DNA of 64,000 bases from Clostridiales bacterium (GTDB lineage: Bacteria > Bacillota > Clostridia > Lachnospirales > Lachnospiraceae). The stretch is taken from positions 1-64,000 of the forward strand of contig JAHAJA010000018.1 of NCBI GenBank assembly GCA_018372435.1, given 5' to 3'. The translations under genes and the position numbers were made by a program. The notes below the pieces were generated by a model. It did no database searches, had not been told where the DNA came from, and saw only the letters and a program-made list of their open reading frames with translations. Shown here piece by piece: positions 17,192 through 25,106 of the stretch (positions are counted from its first letter, which is position 1; each line of letters starts with the position of its first letter).

Positions 17192-17335
17192 TTAGCACCA
17201 GATACCACAAACAGCTCCGCCACAGCCCAAGCCACATAATCCACCAAGTGCAGGTGTAATTGTTTCTTCTAAAGCTTCTGTTTCTGTGATTTCAACTTCC
17301 TTCATTACAATTTCATTCTTATTCAAATCGTTCAT
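17192..17335 (-). CDS. Cys-rich RiPP precursor peptide 2
   Basis: This 47-residue peptide has its ATG at 17335 preceded by AAAGGAGAGAAATTGAAG. The leader shares MKEVEI and LEETITP with peptide 3, then a double glycine. The core candidate GGLCGLGCGGAVCGIWC has four Cys (C-x3-C-x4-C-x3-C), and the chain ends on the last Cys. Any thioether acceptor must therefore lie between the cysteines, unlike subtilosin or thuricin. Function as a modified antimicrobial or signal peptide is inferred from the maturase next door. Confidence 0.82.
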   Translation of the reverse strand: MNDLNKNEIVMKEVEITETEALEETITPALGGLCGLGCGGAVCGIWC

Positions 17336-17362
17336 CTTCAATTTCTCTCCTTTTTCTTAATA

Positions 17363-17545
17363 TTAGAATCCACAAAGTAGTCCGCCGCAACCGCCACCAC
17401 ATGCTGCACCAGCACAGATAGCAAATCCACAAGCACAACCACCAATAATAAGAGGCATATCACTAGCTGGTAAAATATCTACCTCATTAATTACAATTTC
17501 TGTAGTAAGTACTTTTTCTTGCATTACATTTTTGTTTTCCATCAT
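17363..17545 (-). CDS. Cys-rich RiPP precursor peptide 1
   Basis: This 60-residue peptide (58 or 59 if the second ATG is used) is the first gene of the peptide-maturase block, with AGGAG five to eight bases upstream. The leader contains IVINEVDIL, sharing the E-V-[DE]-[IL] element with peptides 2 and 3, and ends PLIIGG. The core has six Cys (residues 37, 39, 44, 49, 53, 58) in a chain made almost only of Gly, Ala and Cys, beginning CACGFAICAGAACGGGC. It is thus related by leader but different in core from the other two. Confidence 0.85.
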   Translation of the reverse strand: MMENKNVMQEKVLTTEIVINEVDILPASDMPLIIGGCACGFAICAGAACGGGCGGLLCGF

Positions 17546-17843
17546 ACTTTCTCCTTTCTTTACCTCAATAATTTTATTTTCTATTTTTAATTTATTAATA
17601 AGACATTACCGATTCACCCAGGTTTTTCTTTTGGCTTTGCCTTACTGACAAGTTAATAATACTCAATATTTAGTAAGCTATCTATAAACCTAAGGTATTT
17701 AACCAATAACTCATTGTATTTTACATTTTTATGACTCCTCATACTTCAATCACATGAAATTCAACCAAATTATTGAACTGTTTGGATTCAACCATCTCGG
17801 ACCGTTTTTAATATTTATATAGCGTATTTTCCTATAAAATAAA
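17546..17843 (-). promoter_or_regulatory. Probable promoter region of the peptide operon
   Basis: This AT-rich gene-free stretch lies between the LytTR-regulator terminator and the first precursor, so the peptide operon should start here. The clearest element is a perfect nine-base direct repeat, ATTCAACCA on the plus strand (17759-17767 and 17786-17794), with starts 27 bases apart. LytTR regulators bind paired nine-base direct repeats, usually 12-13 bases apart; the 18-base gap here is wider. I cannot fix the -35/-10 with confidence. Confidence 0.45.
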
Positions 17844-17869
17844 AGAGAGCAGTCGATTGACTGCTCTCT
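17844..17869 (-). terminator. Terminator of the kinase-regulator operon
   Basis: AGAGAGCAGTC and GACTGCTCTCT form an 11-pair stem with an AATC loop, followed on the minus strand by TTTATTTTATAGG. It lies just after the LytTR regulator stop and separates it from the precursor genes. Confidence 0.9.
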
Positions 17870-17876
17870 AGATTAC

Positions 17877-18593
17877 TTATTTATTTCCACCGTAGTACTG
17901 CTCTTTTACGATCTTATTGAATTTTCGTCCTAATGTAAAACTCATGGAATTTTTTAATACTACTTCGTTACTTTCAATTGTTGTAATATAGTTCTTATTC
18001 ACTATGGTTCCTTGATTAATCTGATAAAACATCTTCTCTAATTTCTCAATCATATTCGTTATGGTAAGGTAACAATAATGAACCGAATCCGTAGTATGTA
18101 TTGCACACTGGTTATGTTCTTTTTCTATATATATAATCTTATACTGTGGAATCTTTTTCTTAACATTATCCTCCACAATTGTAATCATCGTACTAACTAT
18201 TTTTGATTTCTGCATGATGATTTGATTAGCCGCTTTAATTATCCATTTTTCTAACTTTTTAGGATCTAATGGTTTTACAAGATATCCAATTGCTTCCGCC
18301 TCGAAAGCTTCCAAGGCAAATTCAGCATGTCCTGTTATAAAGATTGTAACCATATCATTGTTTAATTTCTTCAGTTGTACAGCCGCTGAAATACCGGAGA
18401 TCTGTTTCATATTAATATCTAGAAATGCAATATCAACACGATGTTTCTTCGCATATTCAACTAGCTCTTCTCCACTTTCAAAACACTTTAGATCAATGTC
18501 TAGGTTATGTTTTTTCGCTATCTCACTTATATATACTTCATTAATCTTTAGCATCATTGTCTCATCATCACAAACAGCAATACAATATTTCAT
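17877..18593 (-). CDS. AgrA-type response regulator (LytTR)
   Basis: This 238-residue protein has an N-terminal receiver domain (AVCDDE acidic pocket, phospho-acceptor Asp in [13 protein letters not shown], Lys in YLVKPLDP). A C-terminal LytTR DNA-binding domain starts near residue 130 ([23 protein letters not shown]). Such regulators bind direct repeats upstream of agr and bacteriocin operons. It lies 42 bases downstream of the sensor kinase gene and ends in a strong terminator. It probably controls the peptide-maturase-agrBD genes downstream. Confidence 0.93.
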   Translation of the reverse strand: MKYCIAVCDDETMMLKINEVYISEIAKKHNLDIDLKCFESGEELVEYAKKHRVDIAFLDINMKQISGISAAVQLKKLNNDMVTIFITGHAEFALEAFEAEAIGYLVKPLDPKKLEKWIIKAANQIIMQKSKIVSTMITIVEDNVKKKIPQYKIIYIEKEHNQCAIHTTDSVHYCYLTITNMIEKLEKMFYQINQGTIVNKNYITTIESNEVVLKNSMSFTLGRKFNKIVKEQYYGGNK

Positions 18594-18635
18594 AACTTCC
18601 TCCAGTTCGTGGATAATATGTCCATATAAATCACT

Positions 18636-19994
18636 TTACATATTCTTTTCTTTTTGATAGGATCGATTACTTTTTTTTGATATGAATATCTTAACAATAA
18701 AATTAATATCATCCGTACTGTATTCAAGCGTTCCGTTGTACTTTTTGATTATATCTTGCATGGTGCGACTACCAATACCATGCGATTCCTTATTCTTTTT
18801 GGTTGTCATTAATCCTTCCTCGGTAATCAGAGGTACCTCTACAAAGGGATTCTTACAATCTATATACCACCCCTCTTCTTTCTCAACACAAACAAACTTA
18901 ATCTCTCGATCAATATCAATAGCGTCAAACGGAACTTTTTCCGTTGCCTCGATCGCATTATCTAGTATATTACCAATCAAAGAACAAATCTCAATTTCTG
19001 TAAGTATAAAATCCTTAACTTCAATCCAAGTAACTAACTGTATCATCTTCTCGTTAGCTAGATGTTTTTTATTGTTCAATATAATACTTAAAATTTCATT
19101 GTTTACAATAATTATGTCGTTTGCTTCCTGTAGATTCTTATATATACCATTTAAATAACTTTTCAACTTATTGTACTGCTTCGTATCTAACAATCCATAG
19201 ATTACCCCAATATGATTGTTCATATCATGGCGTAAACTTCTTAGATTATTTGATAATATATACATGTTTTCATTCTGCTGTAATTGCATCTGCATATACT
19301 GCGTCTTTAATCTATTCTCCGTTAATTGCCGAGAAAATCGAAGTAGTCTGTAGATATTAAATATGAAAACTATAGTCACTATAATAATGTTAAATATAAT
19401 TAGAAGTAAAATCATCTCTGGTGAAATTCTACTAATATTCAAGTAAAAGATATAAGTTAAAAATACTAATGAAAAATCCGTAATTATCATCAAAAATATC
19501 ATATCTTGTAGTTTATTCTCAACACCTACAATATTGTTTTGCCAATCATGAAATTTTCGAATTAAGGTTAATAATATATAGCGACTTATAATTGAGATCA
19601 ATGTGATTACAATAGTGGGTTTAGTAAAATCATTAACAACTGTTTCCTTAGTTAGTAAGAAAATTCCCATTACTAATATATCGGATATAGCTAATCCTAC
19701 CATATATAATAATACAATAAGAATTTTTAATCTTAACGAATCTTTAAATAAATATACGGTAAGGAAAAGTATAATTCCAAAATTAATAAATGTTAACATA
19801 GAATTAAATACAGCATTATCATTATCCCAACATAGTACTGATTTAGTAATCATAATAACTGCCACTATTACTGCTGCAAAACTAGCTACATTCACAGAAT
19901 ATCGCCGTTTTAGAAACAGATTTGCAATTTTAAACCAAACATACGCTTCAAATACATTTAACAATATTAATAACAGACGATTTAATATCATCAC
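18636..19994 (-). CDS. AgrC-type sensor histidine kinase
   Basis: This 452-residue protein has about six to seven membrane segments over the first 220 residues. A short coiled dimerisation helix follows with the phospho-acceptor motif SLRHDMNNHIGVIYGLL, then a GHKL ATPase with N box IGNILDNAIEA and G box HGIGSRTMQDII. This is the HPK10 (AgrC/ComD) class, whose membrane domain senses peptide pheromones. It lies 15 bases after the degenerate ABC protein and before the LytTR regulator. The AgrD product encoded at the far end of the locus is the obvious candidate ligand. Confidence 0.93.
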   Translation of the reverse strand: MMILNRLLLILLNVFEAYVWFKIANLFLKRRYSVNVASFAAVIVAVIMITKSVLCWDNDNAVFNSMLTFINFGIILFLTVYLFKDSLRLKILIVLLYMVGLAISDILVMGIFLLTKETVVNDFTKPTIVITLISIISRYILLTLIRKFHDWQNNIVGVENKLQDMIFLMIITDFSLVFLTYIFYLNISRISPEMILLLIIFNIIIVTIVFIFNIYRLLRFSRQLTENRLKTQYMQMQLQQNENMYILSNNLRSLRHDMNNHIGVIYGLLDTKQYNKLKSYLNGIYKNLQEANDIIIVNNEILSIILNNKKHLANEKMIQLVTWIEVKDFILTEIEICSLIGNILDNAIEATEKVPFDAIDIDREIKFVCVEKEEGWYIDCKNPFVEVPLITEEGLMTTKKNKESHGIGSRTMQDIIKKYNGTLEYSTDDINFIVKIFISKKSNRSYQKEKNM

Positions 19995-20009
19995 TTTATT
20001 AAACTCCTC

Positions 20010-20693
20010 TTATACGTTATGTAATTCTTTAAACTTTTTCTTTTTAACTTTATAGCTAACTTTCTTAATTTCTCCTATTCCAATCTTGTAGCTATAATCA
20101 AAAAAATCATTACTGAATCCTGAGCCACTTGATAAGATAATACCTATTGCGTTGTGACTATCAATATAACACTGAAGGAATTCTATAATCTTATCCTTAC
20201 TATTAGCAGAAGAATATAACCAAAAATCTTCTAATAATATTAGCTTTGGTCTTTTTTGTGACGTTGCTATGATTTCGATCAACAACTTCTCATCTTCTGA
20301 TACTTGTGACATATTTTGTTCTAAAAGATAATCCAAATTCATAAAGTGCATCATACTTTCTATAAAACTAAAAGCTGTTTCATGATCCTCCCTCTCCACA
20401 GTTAGCACACTAAAAATATCAATATATTCTCTAACTGCAATATTATCAATTCGTTTTCTATTGTTAAGAGAGATATATTGAATTAATTTCATGTAGGCTG
20501 GAAGATCTGCAACCATACTTGTCTCATTAAGTATAATGTCTCCATGATAAGGAGTCTTCCCTAAGAGTACATCAAATATAACCCTTGCTAAATCTCCTTC
20601 GAATTTAACTATTGAATTTTCTTGAATATTCATAAAATATTTGCTGTTTTGTCTATTACAGCTTGCTATGTTTTTAATCCTTATATTAAGCAC
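20010..20693 (-). CDS. Degenerate ABC-ATPase-like protein
   Basis: This 227-residue protein has the outline of an ABC nucleotide-binding domain but broken motifs. The Walker A region reads VKFEGDLARVIFDVLLGK instead of GxxGxGKS/T. The signature region is MSQVSEDEKLLIEIIATSQK in place of LSGGQ. The Walker B region PKLILLEDFWLYSS has ED where DE is expected. The C-terminus is basic. It is the first gene of the kinase-regulator operon. It is probably non-hydrolytic and could be a regulatory or immunity partner; similarity is by eye only. Confidence 0.6.
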   Translation of the reverse strand: MLNIRIKNIASCNRQNSKYFMNIQENSIVKFEGDLARVIFDVLLGKTPYHGDIILNETSMVADLPAYMKLIQYISLNNRKRIDNIAVREYIDIFSVLTVEREDHETAFSFIESMMHFMNLDYLLEQNMSQVSEDEKLLIEIIATSQKRPKLILLEDFWLYSSANSKDKIIEFLQCYIDSHNAIGIILSSGSGFSNDFFDYSYKIGIGEIKKVSYKVKKKKFKELHNV

Positions 20694-21039
20694 CTTTTTA
20701 CTCCCCTTGTAATTTTCTTAAGGCAGTAGCCATCTTATGTTATCATATCACTTTTTTAACTGGTGCATTGATATTCTAGGATATTCTACATTTATCTCGT
20801 GACATTCAACAGTGTTATCATGTACATTTTACCATATCATTCCATTATTTACAACCAATTGCTTTCTATAGTATAAAATATCCATATGATAATTTACTAT
20901 TTGTGGTAAGTTTATTATTATAAATAATTACATATAAATACAAAAATTCTATTCTAATCGTGTACATAACATGTTAAGTGTTCTATTATTCTTGGTTGAT
21001 TTTATGTTTTTATTAGTTACTTATCAACAATAATACTAT
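20694..21039. other. AT-rich region upstream of the agr/RiPP island
   Basis: No gene is visible. On the minus strand this should contain the promoter for the ABC-like, kinase and regulator genes. TATGGTAAAAT near 20830 is a plausible -10 region, but no convincing -35 is seen. Confidence 0.4.
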
Positions 21040-21069
21040 AAAGAGGTGGAGAAAATAATTTCTCCACCT
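21040..21069 (-). terminator. bceB-side terminator, inverted copy of the cspA terminator
   Basis: GGTGGAGAAA and TTTCTCCACC form the stem, with CTTTATAG after it on the minus strand. Read on the plus strand it matches the reverse complement of 11515-11547 over about 29 of 30 bases. The two copies flank the agr/RiPP genes in opposite orientation. Confidence 0.65.
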
Positions 21070-21085
21070 TCCACTTTTTTGTATC

Positions 21086-21187
21086 TTATTGAATATCCAC
21101 TGTGTTTATTTCTCCATCTATTATTTCAAAATATATATGATCAGCAAAGCTAGTTATCTCAGTTAATGTATCAGCTGCAAGAGTGAA
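21086..21187 (-). pseudogene. In-frame coding remnant behind bceB
   Basis: Directly after the bceB stop and in the same frame, 33 codons remain open to a TAA at 21086-21088. The translation contains LAADTLTEITSFADHIYFEI and ends DGEINTVDIQ, which looks like the C-terminus of a real protein. There is no start codon or ribosome-binding site. I take it as the tail of a deleted gene at the island edge; a chance open stretch is possible. Confidence 0.35.
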
Positions 21188-23119
21188 TTAATTCCCATTC
21201 TTCATTAACTCTGTCATATAGTTTCTCTTAGTTATATAATAGAATATACTTTGTAATACGAAATACAATAAAATTACCACACTTGCTGTTTGAATAAACT
21301 GTTTTATGATATCTCCACCACCAACAATAAAGGTCATGAGATAGATTAATGATACTCCCATATAGCTTCCGAATACCAATGGCAAGTAAAAGATAATTAC
21401 CAACTCTTTACCTATGATTTGGCTAATTTCCTTCCTTGTAATTCCGATCTTATACATCTGAAAGAAAGTCTTCTTCATCTCTCCAATCTCCGAAAACTGT
21501 TTAAAGTACAACACACTTCCACTTGCAACAAAGAATAGAATTCCAAGTACCGTTGTTACGAACAAGAACACAGAATAGCCTTTCTTTAAGTCATTGTATC
21601 CCGTAATTGTTGAATTAATAGGATACTCCGCTTTCTCGTTAAGTTGTTCCTTTAAGGCTAAAACACTATCACCAGAATTCTTCCAATCTCTAAACTGTAG
21701 TCCATGATAATAATACTGGTTTTCCATATTAGCCATCCCTTGTAATTTCTCATAGTCATTGTCATTCATAACAATAATACCATCGTTACCAAGCGCAATG
21801 ATATTCCATGTACTCCGAGTAGAATCCTTCATCGTTGCCAATATACTCGTCTCCCCTACAAGTATATCATAGCGTTCTCCTGGAACAACTCCGTGCAATC
21901 CTGGAGTCCAATCTAGTATATACTGAATTACCTCTCCCTCATCTAATATAACGTTTTGTTCAACTATCTGATTATAATTAGAAACAGACATAATTGGCTT
22001 TTGCATCGTTTCTACGCTTCCATTCAACCTTATCTCCCCTACAAGGAACGGAAGATCTAATGACTTGTGGATATCATACTTAGAAAATGTATTATCTAAC
22101 TCTTCACCACTAATATTATACGCATTACTTCCTTCTATTACTTCTAGATTATATGGATTCAACAATGCAATATCCTCTGATAATCGTAGTAACGCAAACG
22201 GTGATGCAACTAAGAAAATTGTCATTGTACTAAGGATACTTAAGATATATATAATCTTTTTATTCTGATTGAATTTATGATGGATCTGCGTAATACTCAC
22301 CAAATGCTTATAATAATTTCTACTTTTCTTAAACAGGTGTATGACATAATTTCCGCCATGACTAATAGCCATATACAAGCCAGCAAAAGATACAATCATA
22401 TAGATAGCAAGTATTGCAGGGTTTGAATTCCATTTATCATTGGAAGCAATGATTGCCACAGATACAACACTTACAATCATTATAACAAAACCCAAGACCC
22501 CCAAGACAGTATCTCTCTTTCTATATTCTACGCCTTCTCTTTGGCGAGCATCTTTTAATAATATACCAATGTTCATCTTCTTCATCTTCATGTTGGTTTC
22601 TAGGAATACGATTGCAAATATTATCAAATACACACCTATGGTTACCATATAAGACTGCATAGATAATTGGAATTTAATATTATCAATTTCCATCATTGAT
22701 AATACAACCATCTGAAACAGTCTTGATAACAATGTTCCAATTGCAATACCAACAACCATAGAACCAATGCAGATTAGCACATTCTCTAATAATACTAAGT
22801 TTTTGATATCCTTTTCATTCATTCCAAGACTCATATAAATCCCAAACTCTTTATTACGTCCTTTGATGAAGGTCCTATGGGCATAACTTATAAAGAATAT
22901 AGAAAAGGCTCCGATTGCCACCAAGGTGATTGGAAATACATAGCTTACCAACTCCATCTGTTCTGTACCCTTTAGGTCTTCGTTAAAAAGCATGGTTGTA
23001 TACATAAAAAACAGCATTATGGTAAAGCAACTACATAGAAAGTATGAGGAATAATTTCGTATATTCTTCTTAAAGGTCTTAACTGCGACATTCCTAAAAG
23101 TCATTATTCTCACCTCCAA
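21188..23119 (-). CDS. bceB: BceB-type FtsX-like ABC permease
   Basis: This 643-residue protein has the BceB plan. It has an N-terminal FtsX block (four helices within residues 1-210) and two further helices. A large extracellular domain of about 200 residues follows, then a C-terminal FtsX block. GRNKEFGIYMSLGMNEKDI and IGEMKKTFFQMYKIGITRKEI are the two coupling-helix regions. With BceA it removes cell-wall-active peptide antibiotics from their lipid targets and serves as co-sensor for the BceS kinase. It overlaps bceA by 26 bases. Its place beside a RiPP locus may be linked to immunity. Confidence 0.93.
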   Translation of the reverse strand: MEVRIMTFRNVAVKTFKKNIRNYSSYFLCSCFTIMLFFMYTTMLFNEDLKGTEQMELVSYVFPITLVAIGAFSIFFISYAHRTFIKGRNKEFGIYMSLGMNEKDIKNLVLLENVLICIGSMVVGIAIGTLLSRLFQMVVLSMMEIDNIKFQLSMQSYMVTIGVYLIIFAIVFLETNMKMKKMNIGILLKDARQREGVEYRKRDTVLGVLGFVIMIVSVVSVAIIASNDKWNSNPAILAIYMIVSFAGLYMAISHGGNYVIHLFKKSRNYYKHLVSITQIHHKFNQNKKIIYILSILSTMTIFLVASPFALLRLSEDIALLNPYNLEVIEGSNAYNISGEELDNTFSKYDIHKSLDLPFLVGEIRLNGSVETMQKPIMSVSNYNQIVEQNVILDEGEVIQYILDWTPGLHGVVPGERYDILVGETSILATMKDSTRSTWNIIALGNDGIIVMNDNDYEKLQGMANMENQYYYHGLQFRDWKNSGDSVLALKEQLNEKAEYPINSTITGYNDLKKGYSVFLFVTTVLGILFFVASGSVLYFKQFSEIGEMKKTFFQMYKIGITRKEISQIIGKELVIIFYLPLVFGSYMGVSLIYLMTFIVGGGDIIKQFIQTASVVILLYFVLQSIFYYITKRNYMTELMKNGN

Positions 23120-23858
23120 GGGCGGCTTGACAATCTAAGATTCGATTAAAAAATTCTTTTCTTGTCCCCTTGTTTGCTACTTCTAAGCAAATCTTACCAT
23201 CTTTGATAAAGATTACTTTCTTACAGAAACTAGCTGCAAATACATCATGTGTAACCATGAGTATGGTAGCATTCTTTTCCTCATTCATCTTCTTGAAACA
23301 ATTCATAACCGCATTGGCTGACTTGGAATCTAGATTACCTGTCGGCTCATCTGCAAAAATCATAACGGGATCATTCACAAGTGAACGACAAACTGCCGCT
23401 CTTTGTTGTTGCCCACCCGAAATTTCATAAGGATATTTATCTGCGATGTTTTCAATCTCGAATAACTTCAAAACTTCTGCTGCTTTGGAATTCATAATAG
23501 CACTTTCTTGCTTATCAAGTACCATTGGCAATATTATATTCTCTTTTATTGTTAAGCTGTCTAGCAGATTGAATTCTTGGAATACAAATCCTAAACTTCT
23601 TCTTCTGAAAAGTGCCATATCAAATCGGTTCATCTGATCAATCCGTTTTCCACCGATAACAACGCTTCCTGTGGTTGGCTCAGTAATTCCACTTAATATA
23701 CTAACAAGTGTAGATTTACCACTACCACTTGGTCCCATAATCGCAACGAATTCCCCTTCCTCTACTTTAAAATCTACTCCATTCAATGCTTTCGTAGAAT
23801 TCTCACTTTTGGTGTCCCCATAAATCTTCGTTACTTGATTTGCTTCTAATACCCTCAT
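23094..23858 (-). CDS. bceA: BceA-type ABC ATPase
   Basis: This 254-residue LolD/MacB-class ATPase is complete: Walker A GPSGSGKST, Q-loop FVFQEFNLLDSL, signature ISGGQQQRAAVCR, Walker B MIFADEPTGNLDSKS and switch His MVTHD. It energises BceB in antimicrobial-peptide detoxification. It follows bceS by about 120 bases that contain a palindromic BceR-type operator, so bceAB is probably induced by BceR. Confidence 0.95.
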   Translation of the reverse strand: MRVLEANQVTKIYGDTKSENSTKALNGVDFKVEEGEFVAIMGPSGSGKSTLVSILSGITEPTTGSVVIGGKRIDQMNRFDMALFRRRSLGFVFQEFNLLDSLTIKENIILPMVLDKQESAIMNSKAAEVLKLFEIENIADKYPYEISGGQQQRAAVCRSLVNDPVMIFADEPTGNLDSKSANAVMNCFKKMNEEKNATILMVTHDVFAASFCKKVIFIKDGKICLEVANKGTRKEFFNRILDCQAALGGENNDF

Positions 23859-23938
23859 CCGAATAGCTCCTCTCCTTGTTTTTCAATACGTTTATCATAC
23901 CGTATTTTTTCTTTCTATAACATCGATTTAACTAAAGA

Positions 23939-23960
23939 AAGCTTACAGTATTGTAAGCTT
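23939..23960 (-). promoter_or_regulatory. BceR-type operator upstream of bceA
   Basis: AAGCTTACA-N4-TGTAAGCTT is a perfect nine-base inverted repeat. Its core TTACA-N4-TGTAA fits the published BceR-family operator pattern TNACA-N4-TGTAA. It lies about 80 bases upstream of the bceA start, in the bceS-bceA gap. It could also help end transcription after bceS, but it has only a weak T-run. Confidence 0.65.
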
Positions 23961-23980
23961 CATTTATTCATTCTCCCTTA

Positions 23981-25033
23981 TTAGATAAAAACATTACTCG
24001 GATAATTCATATATATAATTTTCACTTTCGTTCCTTCTGCTATTCTTGATTCTATACTTAATTCGCACTGGATATGTTCACTAATTTCTTTGCATAAATA
24101 CAACCCGATTCCTGATGCATTTCTTCCATTCCTTCCGTTTTCTCCTGTGAAGAAAGGTTCGAATACTCTTGGCAAATCAGTCTCTTCCATTCCGATACCT
24201 TCATCTTCCACATATAAAACAGTCGTTTTTCCCTCTTTTGTTAATCGGAACGTTATATTCTTTGCCACGTCCTCTTCCTTCGAATACTTTACTGCGTTAG
24301 AAATTATCTGATCTAACATGTGACGATTCCATTTACGGTCTGAAAGTACCTTGCTACTCTCACCCCCACATTCATTAATCACCTTAGGAAATACCTTCGA
24401 ATAAATAAACAGGCGTTTGTTACTGTTGATAATTTGATTGATCTCATCAGCTAGATCAAATTCTTCTGGCACATAATCCTTGGCAAACTCTTGTAGTCGC
24501 ATAATATTCAACACCATGTCCAAGCTCGATAGGAGTTTATTATTCTCTAAAGTAATATCTTTCATTGCTGTCTTTTCATCTAATTCTCCACGGTTAGCTC
24601 GTTGTATTATTAGACTCTCTACCGTAACAGGTGTCTTCATACTATGAATCCATGCAGATAAAAACCTTCTGCGCTCTTCTTCATTACTCTCCATATATCG
24701 TATCATCTGTAGATATTCACGATGTATCTGATTAAAGGCGCGATTAATTGCAATCTCATCTTCCTTGGTAAATCTTCCTTCATAAGCACAGTTTTTTTCC
24801 ATCCTACTAAGACTATGATAGAAGCTTCTATACGACACATAACGAACGCTCATCCATATGAAATAAATCGTTATGGCGATACTGTAAGGATAAAATACTT
24901 CTACGGATTTTTTAGTACTTAAATGATAGAATATGGTAGTTAAAATTATTGCCATAAAATAAAAGATAGTATCTGGAGCTATACGCTTTACATACATTCT
25001 AAGAATATCTTTTTCCTTCAAAGTAACAACCAC
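23981..25033 (-). CDS. bceS: BceS-type intramembrane-sensing histidine kinase
   Basis: This 350-residue kinase has two N-terminal membrane helices with almost no extracellular loop, the mark of BceS kinases that read out the transporter. The phospho-acceptor His is in SAWIHSMKTPVTV, the N box is DQIISNAVKYSK, and the G boxes are VEDEGIGM and NASGIGLYLCKEI. The open frame starts at a GTG; a TTG four codons on, ten bases after GGGGGG, is an alternative start. It follows bceR by about 70 bases. Confidence 0.93.
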   Translation of the reverse strand: MVVTLKEKDILRMYVKRIAPDTIFYFMAIILTTIFYHLSTKKSVEVFYPYSIAITIYFIWMSVRYVSYRSFYHSLSRMEKNCAYEGRFTKEDEIAINRAFNQIHREYLQMIRYMESNEEERRRFLSAWIHSMKTPVTVESLIIQRANRGELDEKTAMKDITLENNKLLSSLDMVLNIMRLQEFAKDYVPEEFDLADEINQIINSNKRLFIYSKVFPKVINECGGESSKVLSDRKWNRHMLDQIISNAVKYSKEEDVAKNITFRLTKEGKTTVLYVEDEGIGMEETDLPRVFEPFFTGENGRNGRNASGIGLYLCKEISEHIQCELSIESRIAEGTKVKIIYMNYPSNVFI

Positions 25034-25106
25034 CCCCCTTACCTACTATAAAGAGACGTGAATACTTTCACTACTCTCTTTCTCAAATCGTTCCCTTTAC
25101 AATACC

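Noticed and set aside
17546..17843. Canonical AgrA boxes (ACAGTTAAG-type, 12-13 base gap)
   Set aside because: AAACAGTTC and ACGGTCCGA occur but are 24 bases apart and match poorly; only the 27-base direct repeat is clear.
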